Shown: positions 1 to 12,591, counted from the stretch's first letter. The stretch is 64,000 nucleotides of DNA from Epiperipatus broadwayi (GCA_028023455.1 JAQFVV010006831.1:124001-188000); one strand, 5' to 3'. Made by a program: numbers and translations. The notes: generated by a model from the letters alone, not told the origin.

Positions 1-1450
1 TTATTTAGTGAAGAATTGGATATATCACTGGGTTCAGTAGATATCACGTTAGTTGCAAATGCATGAACAGTTGACTGTAAACTGTGAAAAATTCTATTCG
101 AATAGAAAACAAAGGGCAAGGAGAAAATTCAAGGATTGGTCAATAAGGAAACATGAGACTGGGCCATGCCTATAGTTGTAATAATAAAACACAATGGTCA
201 AATACAAATGGTAAGAGTAAATACGTATTTAAATAAGGAGGCATATCTGGTATTTAATGTGAGAAAAGTTTTGGGCAAAGATGTTAATGCTAGCAATCCC
301 TGTGGAAATATTTAAATGCAATTGGCTACCATTCAATATTTAAATGGCACTGATACTTTTTAAGCAAGAATTAATGCTTTAATACAGAGTTTAGGTGGTG
401 TAATACTTTATTTTGGTGACATACTTATAACAACATGCTCAGAAGAGATGTTTGTTAAAGATATGAGAGAAATTGCAAAGATTCTGATTCAAATAATGTG
501 GAATATAAGAGCCTTAAAAAGGAAAACCCATGGAAAATGCAGCTAAACCAAGAAATGTTGAAGAACTATAGGCATTTCTGGGTTTAATAAACTATTTCAA
601 ACTTTTTCTATAGAATAAGGCTAAAATAGAAACACTATAAGTTATTTAAAAAAATCAAAAAGTGACAGTGGTTAAAAATACAGGAGAAAGCTTTCATATG
701 ATCCAAAGCTCTGCCATTCTTGGACAAATTACTGGTTCATTTTGATAATAATCTCAAAGTGCACCTCAGAATGATGAATGAGGGTAGTTTTATATCATCC
801 ATGTTATGGTGAACAATGCATAGTTTATACATCAAGGACCCTTTTTAAAGCTGAGAAAAACTATATCCAAATTGACAAAGAGGCATTGGCTACTATGTTA
901 GGCTTAAAAAGATTTTACCAATATATATTTGATAGATGTTTTCACTTAGTAATTGATCACAAGCCATTATTTGGAATATTATTGAACAATAAGATAGTTC
1001 CTGATCATTTGATGCCCACATATGTTACAGTGAATAAATTGTCATCATATGATTGCCAGCTGTCCCATAAGAAAGAAAAAAGATTCCATATGCCAAAGCT
1101 TTGTATAAAAATCCAGATAAAGATGAACACAGAGTAATAAACAAATTACGTATATATATATATATATATATATCCTACAGTCAGTCATTACAGCAATACA
1201 GTAGCAAAATAGACAATGGTTGACAAAGGGTAACAGTTGCTTATAGACTGAATTGGAAATGTCTGGTACCTAAAAAAAACTAGCCTTGCGCCTGCTTTTT
1301 GGACAAATTATGACAAGTTATCAGTCATAAAGCATTGTGTCTTAATGGGTGATAGGATTGAAATACCAACAGAGGATAGAAAGATTTAGACTATTGCAAA
1401 TCAAAATCCCTTCTAACAATCAAAAAGAGAGCATATTTACGATGCTTAAC
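1..1450 (+). pseudogene. Decayed Ty3/gypsy pol (RT, RNase H, start of integrase)
   Basis: A degraded retrotransposon pol, readable only by hopping frames. The left edge resembles the segment just before reverse transcriptase (LFSEELDISLG near 2-35). A WAMPIV-type motif lies near 158, and the RT active-site box near 409-430 reads YFGD where YxDD is expected. The RNase H part is an open stretch of 119 codons at 778-1137, with YTSRTLFKAEKNY and DHKPLFG. Around 1330-1372, CVLMGDRIEIPT resembles the linker into the integrase zinc-finger region. Many stops and shifts show it is dead. The wording is closest to the Mag-like branch of gypsy elements (from memory of the family). No LTR is visible, and the element continues beyond the left edge. 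Confidence 0.75.
1151..1173. repeat. TA microsatellite
   Basis: About 11 TA units lie inside the decayed gypsy pol. Confidence 0.9.
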
Positions 1451-1830
1451 TGATAATAAGAATATGAATGATTTTCACTCTTGTGTTACTCTATGACCAA
1501 GATATATAGACAATCTTTTTTTTATTATCATTTTTGATTGGCAAACTGGACTATCTATTTCTAAATGATAAAAAAATAATCACAAACCTGATCAGTAAAG
1601 ATCGGTTAGAATCAGAAAAAACAATTGTGTTTTACCTGGTCCAGAGTGTGATATAGTTGCAGCATATTACTTCAATTTGCCTATTTATATATTTGATAAT
1701 TATACAATATTTTTCCAAGATGTCATTTTAGTCTTTTATGTATATTTCTCTTTTCTCTAGCAATTGTTGCTATTATTTACTTGTTAGATAAGTAATATAT
1801 AATATAGAGAACATACCAATAGCTCTAACA
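1451..1830. other. AT-rich intronic sequence, nothing recognised
   Basis: No coding signal or clear repeat could be read here. It lies in intron 3 of the GalNAc-transferase gene. Confidence 0.5.
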
Positions 1831-1966
1831 AGCTCTTAATTCATAAGTGCAGTAAGAGAAAATATTTAAAATCTCTATGTAGAACGTTCCTATCCCCAGA
1901 CCAATAGGAACATTCCAGATAGAGATTTTAAATATTTTCTCTTACTGCCCTTATGAATTCAGAGCT
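1831..1966. repeat. Foldback (hairpin) element
   Basis: Two arms of about 63 bp (1831-1893 and 1904-1966) are reverse complements with few mismatches, separated by about 10 bp. The outer ends are AGCTCT/AGAGCT. The centre contains CCCCAGACC, also seen near the centres or arm tips of the foldbacks at 6842 and 7936. No coding capacity; a MITE-like element is the simplest reading. Confidence 0.8.
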
Positions 1967-3360
1967 TCTTTGAGTGTACGCCCTCTATATTACATATTTG
2001 TAAATACAAACTTATAAAAGCAATATCAGCTATATATGACTGCTTTATTGATTACTATAATTATTAGATAAGTATATAGATAAGTAATTTATAAGAGTAG
2101 AAAAAAGAGAATAAATATATTTATTAGATAAATAAAAGTAAAATTATAATGGTGAAAGTATATAAAAAATTAAAATATATAACAAAGTATTCTCTTAGTC
2201 AAAAAGAAAGATGATTATAAAAGTGAAAGTAAATGTAAAAAAATGATAAAAAGAGTATGATAAAACTGGAGTTAAATTTTATTTCTGAAATAGATAAGCT
2301 TCAGAAAAACAAAACTTTACTAGATCCAGTACAAAAAAAAAAACTTTACAAAAAAACAGATCTTCATGAGATTTTGTTGAAAGTGTACTTAGAATAAAGA
2401 AACATCTCTAAAGCAATTAACACTACTCTTAGCAATGAGTTTGCTAATCTTATATATCAGATTTCTAAACTTAAGACTGATTGAACAAAATAAAACAACA
2501 AGAGATTACATCTGCAAGCTTCTCTTTAATAATGTTCTTTTGAAATGTCAATTTCATTTCTTAATAGATGCTCATAATTTTATCTGATACCAGAAAAATC
2601 GCAGAAACCGTTAATATAGTTAAGAGTTTATTTTAAAAAAACATTTAAATCGAATATGTAAGCAATAAAATAATTCATAAACATTATTTAATATACAATT
2701 TTTTTCTACAGTACAGGACTCAGACTTCCACATGACCCTAAACTATCCATGCTATCTCATACTGCTGACACACTTGATCACACACATATATTTCATGCTA
2801 AACCAGCACTCGTTGGTTGGTCCAGATTATCATCTCCACACATATATACAATCAATGTTTAGCTTATATTAAGATAGCCAATCTTCATACTTTAATGGAC
2901 AGGCTTCAATCTACTCCACCCTACAATTCTTCAGCTGTCCAAAACATTATTTAAATAAAACTATACCAAAAATTTAACATGAAATCAACGCGACAACAGT
3001 CTGTAAACCTAATGATCTTAACATTTATTCAAAAAGTTGTCACTCAAACTCTTTGAAAGTGTAATTTTAACAACAATTAGGCCAATATTTTTAAATTATA
3101 TACTTTTAATAATATCCGATTTAGATCAAAAGTAAGCTATTTTAAACAAGTTTTATTTTAAACAATCCACATTGGAAAAAGGTTTCAAAATAAACTAAAA
3201 ACTGATGCTATTTTTATGAGTCCTTTTTATGAAAATACTGACTTAAAATTAAATAATATCTTTAACTGTAGAAAAACTATTTAATTTATTTGATAAATGC
3301 TTACCAAAACAAAATTTCAAATAATTCCAAGGAATAACCACATTTTATATATAATTTTGC
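1967..3360. other. AT-rich intronic sequence
   Basis: No convincing reading frame. The later part could hold further 5' remains of the LINE relic that starts near 3370, but I could not align it. Confidence 0.4.
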
Positions 3361-3369
3361 AGAATGATC

Positions 3370-3860
3370 TTCCATGGTAGTCAATTCCCTCTCATATTCA
3401 TTTCTGATCTTGTAAAATTGGATTGCAGAAAATTCATTTATGCTGATGAAGTTGCTTTGGTTTCACAAAAAATATCTTTACCCAAAGTATAAAATTTTTG
3501 AACAAAGATATAAACTGAATTTTTTCCCCACAAAATGGTTAATTCCATAAAAATCATATGTACAACTGTTTATTTAATATCTAATAGCTGAATCTATAAC
3601 CTTTGCAATGATAGGTTGAAACACAATCCTATCTCACACTGCTTAAGATTAACATTAGATCACAATCTCATTTTTCTTTTCTTGATTATCAAAGATTACA
3701 TCTAAAATAATTTTTAGGAATGAGTTTGCTAAAAAGCTATTTGGGATTGCGTTGGGGTTGCATTGTTGTGACGTTAACATGTTCATCATATAAATACCAT
3801 GCTCCTGTTTGGAAAAAAAGTGCCCTCATAAAACATCATTAAGAAGCCATGTTTACAGAA
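3370..3860 (+). pseudogene. LINE reverse-transcriptase relic, jockey-like
   Basis: Broken translation resembles the middle and end of a non-LTR reverse transcriptase. The active-site box appears as KFIYADEVALVSQ (about 3430-3470), where YADD is expected, so the second Asp is now Glu. Further on, LKHNPISHCLRLTLDH and then YHAPVWKKSA (about 3795-3830) resemble the conserved blocks after the palm domain in jockey-clade LINEs. Several stops and shifts separate the blocks. The clade is assigned from memory of these motifs. Confidence 0.6.
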
Positions 3861-4393
3861 ACTATTTCTGAAAAGTAAATGAAAGAAGAGATAAGGAAAA
3901 TCTGGGGAAAATGCAATAAATAAAAATACTGATAATCATATTTTGTAATATCAGATTTGACTATTATGATGCAGTAGCCAATTAACTATTTGTAAAAATA
4001 TGATGCAAAAAATAAAATGTGGTATAAGATATTGAAATACAAATTAAATTATGCTTAAAGTTACTAGGATTGTGACACTGTAAATTTATCTTAAGCTTAT
4101 CCTCAATAGCATAGTTTTCCATACTATAGAGCTCTTTAGATCAGATTTAGGATACAATACAGTTGACCAATAAGATTACAATAACTAAACAAATAGCAAT
4201 GGCACAAACAGACCAATCAAATAACTAGATCAGTCAATCTGATTCTTCACAGTAAAGCAAGAAGCTAAATGTAAAACATCCATTAAAAAGAGACATTAGG
4301 ACTAAAGCATGTATTATTGAATACACCCGTTTGCAATTACTCTGGCAGTATTACTCATTGTCCATTGTTTGAAGAATGCAGTCAGACACAGTC
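3861..4393. other. Intronic sequence, nothing recognised
   Basis: AT-rich, with no recognisable gene or repeat. Confidence 0.45.
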
Positions 4394-4526
4394 AAGTTAG
4401 AAAATGAGTCTTGCATTGGTGGTCGAGAGGTCAGTGCGACTGCCTTGCACTTGCAGGCAGTTGCCCGGGTAGCGGGTTCGCGTCCCGGCCGATGCTATGA
4501 CACTTAAAAAAAAAGTTAGAAAATGA
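4394..4526 (+). mobile_element. tRNA-derived SINE with target-site duplications
   Basis: A unit of about 105 bp (4408-4512) lies between two exact 14-bp direct repeats, AAGTTAGAAAATGA, at 4394-4407 and 4513-4526. Positions 4413-4495 fold like a class II (Ser/Leu-type) tRNA. The 7-bp acceptor stem is GCATTGG with CCGATGC (one G-T pair), there is a 3-bp D stem GTC/GAC, and the T arm is CGGG-TTCGCGT-CCCG. The anticodon arm is irregular. The T arm contains a near-consensus B box (GGTTCGCGTCC). After the tRNA-like part comes TATGACACTT and an A run, as in LINE-mobilised retroposons. Related copies lie at 24768 and 63543. Confidence 0.85.
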
Positions 4527-4995
4527 AGCTATTGTGGCAAATAGTAGTGGATTTTCATAAGGTAAAGTGATGTGGCTGAAAGTATTATGTTTATTACAAA
4601 TCAGAGCATTCCTAGACATTGTTGATGTTACTGCCAACAACTATTAGTAGTAGTTTTGAAAACCTATTAGGCCTTTTAAACGTTATAAATATATTATTAC
4701 TGCTTTGAGGTGCAATTAATGTTTTGACATTATAAGTAGCTCATTTATTGATCATCTAAAAACTATTGCTACTTCCGGCAAAACATATATAAACAAATGG
4801 CTTGCCAATCTGGAGGTCATATGACATTTGAGCATTGGAAATGGTTAAGTTGCTTTTCATGAACCCTTACTTCTCAGACTGTCAGTCTACCCCTGTAATA
4901 AACGATTTGCAGAAATCACAATATTTTATATTTTGTAATTGTAAAGACCAGAATTAAGTTAATAAGTAATCTCACTATTTACTTTCAATACTTAC
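4527..4995. other. Start of intron 3 of the GalNAc-transferase gene
   Basis: The donor GTAAG is at 4995-4991 on the minus strand. I looked for the next exon down to position 1 and did not see one. Confidence 0.6.
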
Positions 4996-5170
4996 CACTT
5001 CAAATTCACTTCACAATGAGAATCTAAAAACACTAAAACTTTTCCTGTTGCTTCGTTGGCTCCAATCATCCGCGCATTACTAATTCCGCCTCTTTTTTCC
5101 AATCGGAGAAGCTTGACTTTATTTTTAAAATGTGAATGAATGTAAGAAATAAAATTGCTTCTGTTTTTCA
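4996..5170 (-). CDS. GalNAc-transferase exon 3: catalytic domain with DxH motif
   Basis: This 175-bp exon carries codons 216-272 plus the first two bases of a Trp codon (numbered from the ATG at 61147). It holds [17 protein letters not shown] and [12 protein letters not shown]. The D-S-H triplet (about residues 264-266) is the metal-binding DxH motif of the GT-A fold, and the surrounding text is a hallmark of GT27 enzymes. The acceptor is TTTATTAG after a T-rich tract, and the donor is GTAAG. The acceptor was chosen because it supplies the two bases needed to complete the split Val codon from exon 2. A nearby AG (after AAAAAC) gives the wrong frame. Confidence 0.93.
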
Positions 5171-5469
5171 CTAATAAAACAAAAAAAATTGAAATATATT
5201 TCATATAAAAATCATAAACTATATGTAACAAATAAAAATAGCATAATCATCTAGGAAGAATACTTATAAAATGCCAAGTGAATAGCATAAATTAAAGCAT
5301 AAAAATGCTATTTTAATATCTTAAATAAAAGTAAAATTTAAATTTTGTAGAAAATATTTTAAATCATGATTTCAACATCTATTTTTATAATTCGTTTTTC
5401 ATTTACCACATGTATTGTAATATTTGAATACAAGTGTAATTTATATACTTTTACATTTTAATAATTTGT

Positions 5470-5760
5470 ATACTTGAAGTTTAGATGTAATTATAGAAGA
5501 GAGTAGAGTACATTGAAAACTGTTCATTTAAGTTTTAAGAGTTGCAATCTTAAACCAAACAATGATTATGTATATGGGTGGGTGATGATAATATGGGTCA
5601 ACTGATGAGTGCTAGTTCATTATGGAATGCATATATTGAAGATCATTTATCTTTTTCACATGTGTGTGGTCATGTGTATTTGTTTGTGTATGACAAAGTA
5701 GTAGCTGAAGGGAACTTAAAAGTTTGTGTTCAAATTTTTTATAATTATATATGAATTGTA
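5470..5760 (+). repeat. Dispersed SINE-like repeat, copy 1
   Basis: It shares with 28590-28850 and 61610-61845 a string of blocks in the same order: a GATGATGATATGGTCCAAC-like block, TAGTTCA, TTTTCACATGTGTGTGG, CATGTGTAT, then CTTAAAAGTTT and GTTCAA. The right-hand block GTTCAAATT(C) resembles a degenerate Pol III B box, so a SINE origin is possible. It is much diverged and has no long ORF. Confidence 0.6.
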
Positions 5761-6306
5761 AAAATTGACATTGAAAATAAAATTCAAAATCAATACCATC
5801 ATTTAGGTAACAGGCACTTTTGCACAAGTTCCATCACCTTTACTCAAATGAAATAAAAATTTTATATTAAAACAAAAAGGATCATATAAAATTTTGTATA
5901 ATAAATCGCACAGAAATAATAGAATATTAAAAAATTAGAATTATTTATTCTTTTTTACTTTTTGTTTATGTATTAGTTCTGATTTTCACAGCCATAAAAT
6001 AACTTTTAGGAATTTTATTTGTGATAAACAAGATTAACCTTAAGAAGGTCAACTCTAACCTGCTTGTAATTCGTTTATTAAAAAATAGTTCTTGTTTGTC
6101 CCTTTTAGTTTAATTCAGACTCTCTCCTGCAACTTGTTTGTGTTTTTTTATTAATAAAGTTAGCTTCTCAAATATTTATTTAATAATAGAATATTTTCAT
6201 TATTTCACGATTTAATTTTTCATATGCTAGTTATTTCAGTATAATAATTTAGTTGTATTTTATGTACTATACATCATGATATATATGCTATATATATAAA
6301 AGACAT

Positions 6307-6372
6307 ATTTTGCGGGTTCATCCGTGTTAAAAATTTAAATATTTATATACCGACGTTTTGATTTGATCACAC
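6307..6372 (+). repeat. Half of a foldback repeat (TTGCGGGTTCATCCGTGT type)
   Basis: TTGCGGGTTCATCCGTGTTA followed about 35 bp later by CGACGTTTTGAT matches the arm layout of the complete foldback at 27573-27715 (TTGCGGGATATTCCGTGTAG, then the TTTCAGTACAATAT arm). Only one arm is present. Confidence 0.5.
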
Positions 6373-6394
6373 AAGTCATATATATATATATATA

Positions 6395-6545
6395 ATGTGT
6401 GTGCGATGGATGGATGAAATAAGAAAGTGTGCAGGGGTAATGTGTGGGGAAGAAAGGCTAGACATTGGTAAAGATGGATTGAATTTGGAGAGACCTTCAT
6501 CCTGCAGTAGATTGATAATAGTTGACAATGATGATGATATATGCT
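6395..6545 (+). pseudogene. RTE LINE 3' stub
   Basis: The translation VRWMDEIRKCAGVM, then NLERPSSCS and a run of ATG triplets, matches the C-terminus and 3' tail of the RTE element on the minus strand at 56479-58950. It is a typical 5'-truncated insertion, about 150 bp, ending in the short ATG repeat used as a tail by RTE elements. Confidence 0.8.
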
Positions 6546-6841
6546 ACATAATTCACATTACAATTACTTAAGGGAAGAAATTTTAAATTGTCATAATTAA
6601 TATTGTTTATTTGATAAATTTTTAGAAGTCATTACTATACCTTGTACTTTTTTGGTTTCCTCTACTAAAATAGATAATGAATTTTTTAGGCACTTTCCCA
6701 GTAGAGTGAACATTTAAAAGATATTTCTAATAATGTATGAACACAGTGATATTAAATGAAATCACATTTAAATGAAAGTTAAACCACTAAATATCACATA
6801 ATCATCATACTTTTTGCTTACAGTAGCTGTTTACAGAAAGG

Positions 6842-7330
6842 CTAAACTCTCCATACAGTAGTACCATGCAGTACAAGCCAGAGTAAACAATGGATGCAAA
6901 ATGGTTTGTGCATAAAATCCCTGTCTAGTGCCTATTCATCCAATATCCCCAGACTAGTTTCTAGCTTGTGGTTTTCATCAGGTAGGAGCCGCACCTAGAC
7001 CCTTGGATCTAATGCAACCCTCCAGCAGATCTATACAACTATACAAAATAATGACCTTGAATTGAAAACATTTTTGTGTTTTTATTTTGGACTCAAAGCT
7101 TTATAGTTAGTTAATAAAGTGAAAGGTGGCTGCTGAAGACTTGCATTTGATCCTATGATCTAGGTGCAGTGCTCTCAGATCCAAGGTTCCTCAATGATGA
7201 AAGCCACAATAGAAATTAGTCTGGGATGTTGGATGAGTAGGCACTAGATGGGGATTTTATGCACAAACCTTTCTGCATCCATTGATTACTCTGGTCTGCA
7301 TTGAGTGGCACTAGTCTATGCAGAGTTTAA
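6842..7330. repeat. Long foldback element
   Basis: Imperfect inverted repeat with arms of about 190-200 bp (6842-7040 and 7140-7330) and a spacer of about 100 bp. Matching blocks include ATATCCCCAGACTAGTTTCT against its reverse complement near 7205, and TGGATGCA-AAATGG against its counterpart near 7270. No ORF. Its core resembles the foldback at 7936-8292. Confidence 0.8.
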
Positions 7331-7570
7331 CTTCTGTGCTAAATGAAATTTGTTAAGACTAAAATATCTTGGCACATGTTTTATCAATTCTATTTTTCTT
7401 GGGTTGGCACCATCTATATTTGATTAATATTATGAATTGGTTACAAGTTTTTAGCTGTCAAACTCCACAACAGTCCAAATCCAAAGAAAAGCTGATTAAT
7501 AAAACATGTAAACAATAATATTGATATTAAAAAGAAAAAAAAATAATATTGGCAGAAATTATAACTTTCA

Positions 7571-7655
7571 AGACAATACTGGAATCCATATTTTAGAATC
7601 TGATGCTCTACCATCACACTAGCGCTATGGTAACTGGTAAAATATGATTGATAAA
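7571..7655 (-). repeat. tRNA-like SINE relic
   Basis: Read on the minus strand, TAGTGTGATGGTAGAGC resembles a tRNA D-arm/A box, followed by CAGATTCTAAAAT as in an anticodon arm and a weak GGATTCCA where the B box would be. Short and decayed. Confidence 0.4.
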
Positions 7656-7935
7656 AGTAATTACTTACTATGACTGTTGTCCACCATACTGCAGAATTTT
7701 ACAATTCTTATGAGGCAACATTTTTGAAATAAGTTTATTTTTAAATAAATTCTTACAGTAATGTGTCATTTTTATATTAATTAGAATATTTAAATAAAAG
7801 TGATTTGGAAATCTAAACACTTTAATTTGCATATAAATTTTACTAATTATTGCAGCAACATGGAAGTTATTGCAATTGTAAACTTGCAAGGAAATCAAGT
7901 CATGTGACTTAATTTAATAAGCTTGTACTACAAAT

Positions 7936-8292
7936 GTTACATAATGAATGTGAATAGCTCTTAACAAGATTTTCTGAATATCCCTATCTCCAGGCTGTTT
8001 TCTAGCTGTTGCCTGTCATCAATGAGGCATTAGAATATTCAGACATTAGATCTAAAAATACTAGCTCCATATGGCTATTTAAGTTAAATTGCTGGATTTG
8101 ATGTCTGAAAATTTCATATTTTCTACTTAATAGTTAACTATTAGATAAATTCTGGGCTCGAGTTGGTATTTTTAGATCTAATGTCTGAAAATTCTAGCAC
8201 CTGACTGATAATAGCCAACTAGAAACTGGTCTGGGGATATGGATATTCAGAAAAGCTTGTTAAGAGCTAGCTATTCACATTCATTGTGTAAC
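7936..8292. repeat. Long foldback element
   Basis: Arms 7936-8070 and 8160-8292. The ends are GTTACATAATGAATGTGAAT and the reverse complement of GTTACACAATGAATGTGAAT. An inner block GACATTAGATCTAAAAATAC is repeated inverted near 8170. The sequence TCCCCAGACC appears near the inner side of the right arm (minus strand), linking it to the foldbacks at 1831 and 6842. Confidence 0.85.
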
Positions 8293-9074
8293 AATTGTAG
8301 AGTATATAATATTTAGTTTGTTCTGAACAATTATCACAAGACTAAGTAAAATGATAATTTTTTCATATTTAATTACAAAATATTTACAGGCAGATCATAT
8401 TTTCATCTATATATACATCTTATTAATTATTGTGGAAGATTGTACCCATTGATAAAGCATCTTTGTATACTGCAAACCTGAACATTCCTCACGGTGGTCC
8501 TTTAAACGTTTCTCCATATGTATTCATTAACGATCGTTCATTATTATAATTTAACTTACGTGATTAAAAGGAATAAAGGAAAAAGCAAATCAAAAGTAAA
8601 AATAATTTTAGCTGAATTCATTACTTGCAACTCTGTACAAACATACACACGGTTAAATGTTAAACAAAATATTTAAGCACCCATGTATGAAATATGTATA
8701 AGCACACACATTTTAAAATAATATATTGAAGTGCATGACTTTTATTTTTAACAACCTTAAAACAAAAATGCTTTAAAGAGGTATGTGTGAAAAACAGTGC
8801 GCGTGCATGTTTTAGATTAACACTTTAGTTATCGTTTAATAATATAGCTTGTTAAAAGGAGTTATCACTTTAGAGCCTATTAATTTCAATGATAATAAAT
8901 CATTTAAAATTTTCATATATGGTTTGAGAGAAATGTTTTTCTTTTTATTTATGTTTGGCAGCCATATATCCCAATACTTAATATGGCATAATTTTTATCT
9001 CATATCCATATGGTAACTTTAATATATTTATCAACACATAAATGCATGCGTACACTACAAGTATACACATATTT

Positions 9075-9094
9075 ACACGCACACACACACACAC
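9075..9094. repeat. AC microsatellite
   Basis: About 10 AC units. Confidence 0.85.
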
Positions 9095-10019
9095 GTTTTA
9101 GCATAGTAAATAATGATCAAAATCCTTAAAAGAAATTTGTGTATTAAAATATTAATAAATTTAAAAACACCTGAATTCTACTCCGATTGATATTTGATTT
9201 ACATTCTTTATAGTTGTTCTGAGTTCGAATTCATATTTTTTTACTTCATACATTATTAATAAAAAAATATGTCTGACTGTTTATTTTGCATACTTATTGA
9301 ATTTCATTATTTTTAATATCTATGTTTTCTGATAACAAGGTCCCATTAGTCTTTTTTAGAGATGAAGAATAAATGTATGCTAGTGTTATCTTATAGTGAC
9401 TAAATCTAGTTTTGGTGCCTGTGTTTACTTTATGAGTGGTAGATACATGATATCACCAGCATATATAAATATAATGAAGATATTAAGGTAAGATGTAAGT
9501 ACATTGAAACACATGACAAGGTTAAGCTACTCTTGAAAATATTCCTCTTAGATAAATAATTATTTTGACAATTTTTACTTTGACATTTGATCAATAAACA
9601 AAAGTTTACTTCTACTCTTCAGTTAGGTTTAAACTAAGTTGTAAGTTATAACAATGTTTTGATGAGAGAGGGCTTGAGATGGGACAAAGTCTCTTTTCAC
9701 ATCTCAACTGAATGTAACAACACTTTTGTCTATCCTTCAAATTGGAAAAATCATCATTACTAAACTCATAATGCTATTGTAAGTTTAGATAGCCAAAGAC
9801 AGAACTTGTTCTATTTGTAAATGAAAGTTAGTTAATTTGGCTAAACTAAGATGTGCACATAACAGACATCAAAATGCTTACTATCACAACATTTTTAATT
9901 GGTATGATAAATGCATAATTTAGCATGTGTTTTATTTCTTTCATTATAATTAATTTGATACACCAACACGAGACTTGGTATACTCCACTGCATCAAAATT
10001 AATCTCCCATTAGTATATA

Positions 10020-10075
10020 TTGTAACGCTGGTGAGAGATATATGTATAAAACATACATATATAGCTTGTTATATA
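10020..10075. repeat. Short dispersed repeat, copy 1
   Basis: GTGAGAGATATATGTATAAA followed by ACAYACATAT-TAGCT is shared with 14399-14455. Here it is preceded by ATATATTGTAACGC. Confidence 0.6.
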
Positions 10076-11801
10076 TTTTTAATTTAAAAGTAAATGATTA
10101 AATTATTAATAAAAATGAAAGTAGAAAAATATAGTTTGTTTCTAAAGCAGATTTCAAAGCACAACTTTGTAAAATAAAAAAAAAGATTGTGTTATATATT
10201 GTAACGGTATGCACCCTCTTAACAAGATAAGTTAAATGATTGTACATAACTTATATTTATTAATATAAAAATATATATTTCACAACAATATTAATCATTT
10301 ATTCACTTATCATCCATTATGGTTGTTAGACTATTTGGATTAGTATAAACAATGTAGTGTCATGTCATAGAAAATAATAGTATGTGAATTTAAAAATAAT
10401 TTAATCTTTTACCTCCAAGTTCACTTTATCCCTTTCCCATATTAATATTTCTTAACCTATATCTAAATCTTTATTAATCATAAATATGAATAAAAATATT
10501 TTAAATTATTAAGTCTCTTATTATTCATTTCTTTAATAAAAATGAATACGATAATAAAGGATATGAAATTAATCTTTCCCAATTATAATTTTTAAAAAAC
10601 TTAAATGGTATTTATAAAAGTTAATATAATAGTCTCAGTTGTTCCTGGAATTCATGAATGAAACTCCTTCAAAGATACTATTTTTAATTCCTTCATTGTT
10701 ATACATTAAAGAAAATAATAGAATATCCCAAGTTGACGTTTAGTTTTCTCTTTGTATGTAGATTTCATCTTCTTAATACACAGTTCCTTTATTAACAAAT
10801 ATAATTCCATTTTGAAGATCGAACTTTTATATAATTTTGAGGCATTCAGCAAAAGATGTTATTCACACATATATATTTCACTAGGCAAGTGCATATTATA
10901 TATCCTACGATAAATAAGTGTTCTACTCACTCTGCATTTGACTTATAATGTAAAGTACATTAAATCTAGTTGAAGTTTCTATAAACATGTCCTTTTTTAA
11001 AACGAAGTTTACAATTTACAACATGTAATTCGAACAATTTTTATAGAACATGAAAATATATTCAAATTACTTTCTTTAAACAAATATTATAAATTTCTTC
11101 TAATAAATATTAAATTGTTCAAAACATAGATTTTATCTTACACTGTTCTTTTAAATCGAACATAGTATAAGTTTTTATGAGGATATAGCTGACAAAAATA
11201 GAATCCTTAGTCTTCTAATAAAAAGAATAAAATTATTAGAATTAATATTTTTATATTAAGCTGCATGAGCTTGCTGAAGCATCTCACATTCTACATTGTT
11301 ACAATACAATTCAATATTAAAACACTAAGTTAATTTCATTTCCTTTAATTCGATAAACTATGTGAACCCAAAGGTCATTTATTATCTTGTCAACCATCTT
11401 CTCAACATCTTATTTTTTTATTTTAAAGAATGAAAAATATTAATTTACTAAATTATATATTTTTCATAAATATAATAAGAATACAAATATAATGTATACA
11501 TATTAATTATATGAATGTATGAGTATATATATACTCCTACAATATATATTTAAAAGAGAACGAAGTAGGTAAAGATTTAAAAACTTTTTTTTTAAAAACC
11601 GAAAAGCTCTTTGTTTTATAAAGTAAAAATAAGTTAGGGGAATAAATGTGCAAAAAAATAAATCTTAGTAGAAATGGAAAATAAAAGGATTAATTAATTA
11701 ATCTGAAATACTAGTAAGATTGCTGATTGAATTAATTAAAAGAAAAATATGTAAACTATCTCATAAAAGTGATAGTAGATTAATCTAAGGAAAAGATTAG
11801 A

Positions 11802-11978
11802 TAACGTGTAATGTAAAAATCAATTAGATTAATGAAATGTAAAAATTAATTTATATACTTTTTCTCATTGTTTTAATTCCTTCTCATAGTTTTTGAATCT
11901 TGATCATAACGTAAATCTGTTTTTTCTTAATTAATTTTTACATTTCATTAATCTAATTGATTTTTATATTACACGTTA
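11802..11978. repeat. Inverted repeat, 50-bp arms
   Basis: Arms 11802-11851 and 11929-11978 match as reverse complements with one mismatch by eye. A separate direct repeat (ATACTTTTTCTCA-TGTTTT... at 11855 and 11988) overlaps the spacer and right flank. Confidence 0.85.
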
Positions 11979-12590
11979 TGACTTTATATACTTTTTCTCA
12001 ATGTTTTAATTCCTTCTCAAAGTCATTATGACCTATTGTTATTTAGTCAGTCTGCAATCTATTAGATCATTCCATTCTTGAGTCTGTATATCATTCTGGT
12101 CTTTGATTAGTAATTCAGTCTGGTCTGCAAAAAGTAATTCAGTCTGGTAAGTTCAGCCCAGTCAGAGTCCAGTCAGTTCAGATTATTATTATTCAGTTTG
12201 GAGAGAATGCAGAATATTTAGAAATGTCAGTCAATTTCTGTTGTGGTCAACATCAATGCAGAAGCCACAGAACAGTCATAAGAATGTTTGTCAACTTCAG
12301 ATCCTAATATCTTCTGCAAAATCAACTGTACTCACCTGGATAGAATGCCCAGAGCAAATGCCTAAGCCCTAAAGGGGATTACTCTGCATACTTTTTCCGT
12401 TGTTGAGCCGAAGAAATGAAGACAAGCCCTGGAACAATCAATGGGACCAAAAGGTCAACAAGTTGGAAAATTCACACAAATGAAAACCTAGGTAAAAATA
12501 TTTTTAAATAACAGTCTATAGACACTTTACATTTATTTTAAATGAACTTTAATTAATGAAAGACTATCACAATTTAGCCTGAGTAATTAC

Positions 12591-12591
<1 letters not shown>

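Noticed and set aside
1831-1966. Possible microRNA precursor hairpin
   Set aside because: The length and near-perfect arms fit a foldback element better, and there is no expression evidence.
12040-12200. Clustered CAGTCTGG-like words, considered as a CRISPR-like or tandem array
   Set aside because: The spacing is irregular and the words are short; simple low-complexity sequence.
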